From assembly GCA_035570275.1 (NCBI GenBank), contig DATMNI010000059.1:1-9576 (forward strand): a stretch of 9,576 nucleotides of DNA, in the 5' to 3' direction. The stretch comes from DATMNI01 sp035570275. GTDB taxonomy: Bacteria; Acidobacteriota; Terriglobia; Bryobacterales; Bryobacteraceae. Below, piece by piece: positions 6,277 to 9,576 of this stretch; positions within the stretch are counted from its first letter, which is position 1, and every line of letters starts with the position of its first letter. Under the pieces are notes generated by a model, which had not been told where the DNA came from, did no database searches, and saw only the letters and a program-made list of their open reading frames with translations. A program made the position numbers and the translations under genes.

Positions 6277-7244
6277 TGGCCGGATTCTCCTACAATGGCA
6301 TCCGAGAGGGTGTGTTGAATCCAGAGAAGCCCAAGGTACCAGAATCGGCCGCCGAGCCGACCCCCGAAAACGTCGAACTGGATGAGTTCTTTCAGCGGCT
6401 GCCGGTAAATTTCCGCTGGCCGAAACCCAGCGACGAGGCGGTAGCCGCGGCGGTAGAAGCGATCCAGCGATTGTCCGGAGGAAGCGGAGCCGAGGCGGTG
6501 ATGGCCCAGGAGGGCGCTGCTGAAGCCGGAGACAATTGCGCGGGATGCGCAGGAGCCCTGCCTCCCGGAGCGCGTTTTTGCGTATGGTGCGGCCTTGCAA
6601 AGGGTGCCTCCGCAGCCGGGGCTCCATCGGATGTGCAGCCACGTACCGGCGGCCAGCATCACGTTCACCATCACTACCATCATTTCGCGACAGGACCAGG
6701 TCAAGGTGCCGGGCCAGTCGCGCCCGGAGAAGTGGCGGCCTCGGGACCGCGCGGCAAGGCGCCCGTGGCGTCGCCGGCAGGCTCCGGCAACAGCCGTGCT
6801 GAGATTGCCGTGCGACAGGTCGTGCAGGACTGGGCGCAAGCCTGCAACACCAAGCATCTGGATGACGTGCTCGAACTCTACGCGGCTGACGCCACGGTGA
6901 TTCGCGCCAGCCTGCCCCCCGTGCGCAGTCTGCCTGCGATTCGCGAATTTCTTTTCTCCCTGCTGGAAGCGGGGCTGGGTGATGTGGAAATGGAATCCTT
7001 GCGTACCGACGTAATGGGCGAGGTCGCCCTCGATCTCGGCCGATGCAAAATGCTCGTACCGGTCGCCATGGGAAAGCGTCGCGAAGAGCGCGGAAAGTAT
7101 CTGATCGTGATGGCGCGGCAGCCAGCCGGTGCGTGGAAGATTGTGGCCGACTGCTGGTCCAGCGATACGGTCGTAAGCCCAACCGTGGCACCCGACCCAG
7201 AGCGAAAGATTCCAGAGCCTTCACCCGCGCGCAAACTGCGTTAA
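6276..7244 (+). CDS. Zinc-ribbon, His-cluster and NTF2-like (SnoaL/DUF4440-type) protein
   Basis: A 322-residue protein with no signal peptide, so probably cytoplasmic. Domains in order: an acidic N-terminal region (about 20-80); a zinc ribbon with CAGC (88-91) and CVWC (102-105), the four cysteines expected to hold one zinc; HHVHHHYHH (128-136), seven His in nine residues and a possible second metal site; a Gly/Pro/Ala linker (about 138-172); and an NTF2-like fold (about 173-295). The last starts EIAVRQVVQDWAQACNTKHL and continues DDVLELYAADATVI, ending with GAWKIVADCWSSD, as in SnoaL-like/DUF4440 proteins. The Pro/Lys/Arg tail is probably disordered. The ATG at 6276 overlaps the preceding stop by one base and has no strong ribosome site, so reinitiation is likely. 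In-frame codons upstream (from 6201) lie inside the TonB-like gene and give an unnatural Arg/Ser-rich leader. Ligand and role are unknown. Confidence 0.8.
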   Translation: MAGFSYNGIREGVLNPEKPKVPESAAEPTPENVELDEFFQRLPVNFRWPKPSDEAVAAAVEAIQRLSGGSGAEAVMAQEGAAEAGDNCAGCAGALPPGARFCVWCGLAKGASAAGAPSDVQPRTGGQHHVHHHYHHFATGPGQGAGPVAPGEVAASGPRGKAPVASPAGSGNSRAEIAVRQVVQDWAQACNTKHLDDVLELYAADATVIRASLPPVRSLPAIREFLFSLLEAGLGDVEMESLRTDVMGEVALDLGRCKMLVPVAMGKRREERGKYLIVMARQPAGAWKIVADCWSSDTVVSPTVAPDPERKIPEPSPARKLR

Positions 7245-7312
7245 GGCGCGCTGTCGGCAGTCACGAACTGCTGACAAGATTAACTCTTGCCGTCCCGTTT
7301 TCCCGTTCCAAG

Positions 7313-7358
7313 AAAAAAAAGGCCCCCGGAGCGAGGGGTGATGCCCGCGCCGGAGGCC
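7313..7358 (-). terminator. Intrinsic terminator of the PilX-like gene
   Basis: On the minus strand GGCCTCCGG (7358-7350) pairs with CCGGGGGCC (7329-7321) over nine positions with one U-G pair, and eight T residues follow directly (the A run at 7313-7320 of the plus strand). It starts 18 bases after the minus-strand stop codon. On the plus strand the wobble becomes a C-A mismatch and no T run follows, so it is oriented for the minus-strand gene. It also separates that gene from the convergent one ending at 7244. Confidence 0.9.
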
Positions 7359-7376
7359 CTTGTTCCTGCGAACGTT

Positions 7377-9576
7377 CTAGTAAGTGCGCGCCGTAAACAG
7401 CTGGCGATAGCCGAGCGTGTCGACGTCGCGGAACAACGGAGTTCCCGGCGGCAGACCCGACGGCAGCGCGAAGTCTGCATCGAAACTGTAGTTACGAGTT
7501 GGCGGCGAGTAGACCGTGGTACAGCACTTGAACACTCCCGTGTTGTACGTCGAGTAGTAGAGGCTCACCAGCGAGCCCTTGTAGTTCAACGCTCCACCCC
7601 AGCTCTCAAGATAGCGCAGGAAGTTGTGCGTGCCACCGTCTGTGCCGTAGTCGTTGGAGCCCCATGCCGGCTTGGGGAAGTTCATGTTCTTTCCGCCTGC
7701 AATCGCCAGACGGTAGTACGAAGTCACCGCCGGACGATTCCCCACCGCAGTTGGGTTCGCCATGCTGTTCAGATCCGACCAGTTGTTCGAGAGAAGCGTT
7801 ACGGTATCGGCGATAACCGCGGCGGCTGCATGGCCGGGCAGATCTGCCCCGCCTGCCCACGCCGGGTCGCCCGCATTGGAGTTGTAGTTGCCCTGGACAT
7901 AGACCGGATTCTCAGAGGCGACGGTGAAACCTCCCGTGTTGTCGGTTCGCAGCGGTACGTTACCCAGCGATCCGTCTACCAGCTTGAGGACGTGGCGCGC
8001 ACCGCTAACCCAGTTCTTGCGGCCGGTCGTCAAACAACTGGTGATGCGGGGAAGATACGGGTTGTCCGGTGCTGCAGCGACAATCTGTTGGTTAATGTTG
8101 ACGCCGCCGTTGTAGAAACCCAGTCCGATGTTGGCCGGACCAAAGAAGTCCGCACGCTTGTTCTGATTGGCATCCTCCGGCGAATATTTCTTGCCGGCCG
8201 GGATAGGTTCCAGAACGCCGTCGGGCACTCCACCGGCGGAAGCGGTGTTAATGACGTCTTCCAGTCCGGAGTCCCCCGATTTTTCGGCGCCGTTGTATGG
8301 CGGATTCGGATTAGGCAACATGCCTCGCCGATCGGAGAAGTAAAGCACCCATCCGTTCTGGGCCTGGAAGTCGACGTTCGGGCCGTTGACTCCGATGTTT
8401 CCCCACAGCCATCGCTTTAAATTGCCAGTGTCGATTTCGATGGCGTTGAGCATTCCGGCTGCGGTACAGGAATTGTTGCCCGCGGCCACATCGCGAGGTT
8501 CCCCTTCGCGCGTGTCGTAAAAATTAATCGGGTACCAGTTGTTTCTAGTGATGCCGGTATTGACGCCGCCGGCGGTGAGTTCGACGTAAGGATTGTTGCT
8601 CCCGGCGTCTTTGATGACCTCAGGCGGACGTCCGTAGTTCCATTGGTCGCACTTGCCTTGATTGACCCCGGAGGCAACAGTATGTGTACACACCGGAGCC
8701 AGGCCGTTAGCGTCCAGAACGCCGTCGCCGTTGCGATCCGCAGGTTGCTGGAGAATCAGGATCGCGTTGGGGTGTATGGGATTCGCTCCCGGAGCATTTG
8801 GAGGTTGCGGCCCACGGGCGAAACCAAGTTGAAGCCATTCGTTCGTCACAGCATGCCAGGCACCGGCCGCGTCTTTGTATTCCACACGGAGATAGCCGTC
8901 CAACATGTTCCACGTCGCAGCCTTGTCCAGGTTGGAGGTGACTTCGTAGGGATACGGCGGGTTCGTGGTCGGGCATCCCGCCGGTGGTGTGTATGGAGGG
9001 CTCAGGTTGCCGGGCGGGCAAAGCGAAACCACCGGCCCAGGTGCGCCGGCTGCGGTCACGATCGGGGCCCCTGCGGGAACCAAGGTCGCAGCACCTGCGC
9101 CGGGTGCCGCGGGTGCCAGCGGCCAGTCAAAGGGCAGTGGAGTCGCGGCCGCAGTCGTCAGCAGAGGCGGGCATGTTGGACCGCCAGCTGAAGCTGCTGT
9201 ACACGACGAGTTGTCGGGAATCGCACTGGAACCTTGGGCAAAATAAGTGTTGTACGAATTGCCCGCCGCCAGCACCGGCAATCCGCCAGGGAAGGAGGCT
9301 GCAATCCCGAACGGGTTGTAGGGTGCTACGTTCGCCAGACGGACATTGTTGACATCGCCGGCGCCGCCGGGAAGGTCCGCCGGATCGTCCGAGAGCAGCA
9401 CATGAATTTGCGCGAGGTTGTATTCGCGCGAAGGAGCCACCCCGGAAGGGTCCACTAGGCGTGGCCGGCGAATGATTTCGTATGGCTGTGCTCCTCCGCT
9501 TACGAACGGAAGCTGGAGATTCTTGGCGCCGGTTCCGCCCGGAGGCGTAATTCCAAAATTGCCGTTCACGATCTCG
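7377..9576 (-). CDS. PilX-like type IV pilus-associated protein, C-terminal part (5' end outside window)
   Basis: The frame is open from the right edge to a TAG at 7377-7379. A GTG at 9567-9569 is probably an internal Val, since the frame continues upstream (Glu-Ile before it), so the N-terminus with any pilin-type leader is missing. Counting that Val as 1, 730 residues are visible. TVASENPVYVQGNYN (549-563) and AVIADTVTLLSNNWSDLNS (584-602), then THNFLRYLESWGGALNYKGS (647-666), VFKCCTTVYSPP (679-690) and TPLFRDVDTLGYRQL (710-724), recall the large PilX-type proteins encoded with minor pilins in Acidobacteriota and delta-proteobacterial lineages. DRNGDGVLD (278-286) is a textbook calcium-binding loop; DANQNKRAD (466-474) is a degenerate one. 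The Pro/Ala/Gly-rich stretch (about 134-206) looks like a flexible insertion. The protein is probably exported and pilus- or surface-associated. The exact role is inferred; the upstream genes outside the window would settle it. Confidence 0.7.
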   Translation of the reverse strand, partial: EIVNGNFGITPPGGTGAKNLQLPFVSGGAQPYEIIRRPRLVDPSGVAPSREYNLAQIHVLLSDDPADLPGGAGDVNNVRLANVAPYNPFGIAASFPGGLPVLAAGNSYNTYFAQGSSAIPDNSSCTAASAGGPTCPPLLTTAAATPLPFDWPLAPAAPGAGAATLVPAGAPIVTAAGAPGPVVSLCPPGNLSPPYTPPAGCPTTNPPYPYEVTSNLDKAATWNMLDGYLRVEYKDAAGAWHAVTNEWLQLGFARGPQPPNAPGANPIHPNAILILQQPADRNGDGVLDANGLAPVCTHTVASGVNQGKCDQWNYGRPPEVIKDAGSNNPYVELTAGGVNTGITRNNWYPINFYDTREGEPRDVAAGNNSCTAAGMLNAIEIDTGNLKRWLWGNIGVNGPNVDFQAQNGWVLYFSDRRGMLPNPNPPYNGAEKSGDSGLEDVINTASAGGVPDGVLEPIPAGKKYSPEDANQNKRADFFGPANIGLGFYNGGVNINQQIVAAAPDNPYLPRITSCLTTGRKNWVSGARHVLKLVDGSLGNVPLRTDNTGGFTVASENPVYVQGNYNSNAGDPAWAGGADLPGHAAAAVIADTVTLLSNNWSDLNSMANPTAVGNRPAVTSYYRLAIAGGKNMNFPKPAWGSNDYGTDGGTHNFLRYLESWGGALNYKGSLVSLYYSTYNTGVFKCCTTVYSPPTRNYSFDADFALPSGLPPGTPLFRDVDTLGYRQLFTARTY

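Noticed and set aside
6067..7224. 385-codon minus-strand open frame opposite the TonB-like and zinc-ribbon genes
   Set aside because: The product is extremely rich in Arg and Pro, and the plus-strand genes show clear domains and a TGATG overlap.
7287..8420. 377-codon plus-strand open frame opposite the PilX-like gene
   Set aside because: It begins before and runs through the intrinsic terminator of the opposite gene, has no domain, and is a mirror of the real reading frame.
9567..9569. GTG as the start of the PilX-like gene
   Set aside because: The frame is open upstream to the window edge, there is no ribosome site or leader peptide, and the sequence here reads as the interior of a protein.

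Overview
The window is GC-rich chromosomal DNA, densely coding in short runs, from a Gram-negative bacterium. An Acidobacteriota (Terriglobia-like) host is my best guess. I infer this from three things: a secreted protein with the 'FPAKFSFD ... NNLYSG' pattern I associate with that phylum, a small basic protein ending in a 'QKARWAKLR'-type tail, and a very large PilX-like pilus protein of the kind found in Acidobacteriota and Deltaproteobacteria-type genomes. No rRNA, tRNA, CRISPR array, transposase or phage gene was seen.

Layout, left to right. (1) The last 19 codons of an unidentified gene (ends at 62). (2) A complete three-gene proton-translocating transhydrogenase operon on the + strand: pntAA (206-1372), pntAB (1416-1721) and pntB (1718-3115). 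(3) A short minus-strand gene for an 80-residue basic protein (3227-3469), convergent with pntB and ended by a two-part hairpin. (4) About 390 bases without a gene, ending in a GCCGC/GCGGC inverted-repeat cluster just before (5) a 554-residue secreted, probably beta-propeller-like protein (3861-5525). (6) About 280 bases of non-coding DNA with several inverted repeats. (7) A translationally coupled pair (TGATG overlap): an exported TonB-C-terminal-like protein (5809-6276) and a zinc-ribbon / His-rich / NTF2-like protein (6276-7244). (8) A textbook intrinsic terminator (7313-7358) serving (9) a large minus-strand gene that enters from the right edge (9576-7377) and encodes the C-terminal 730-plus residues of a PilX-like pilus-associated protein.

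The pnt genes form one functional unit: the membrane enzyme couples proton re-entry to hydride transfer from NADH to NADP+. The remaining genes look like cell-surface or accessory genes. The sequence does not show that they work with the transhydrogenase or with each other, apart from the 5809/6276 pair. I did not find a clearly new multi-gene system. The least explained items are that coupled pair, the secreted 554-residue protein and the small basic protein.
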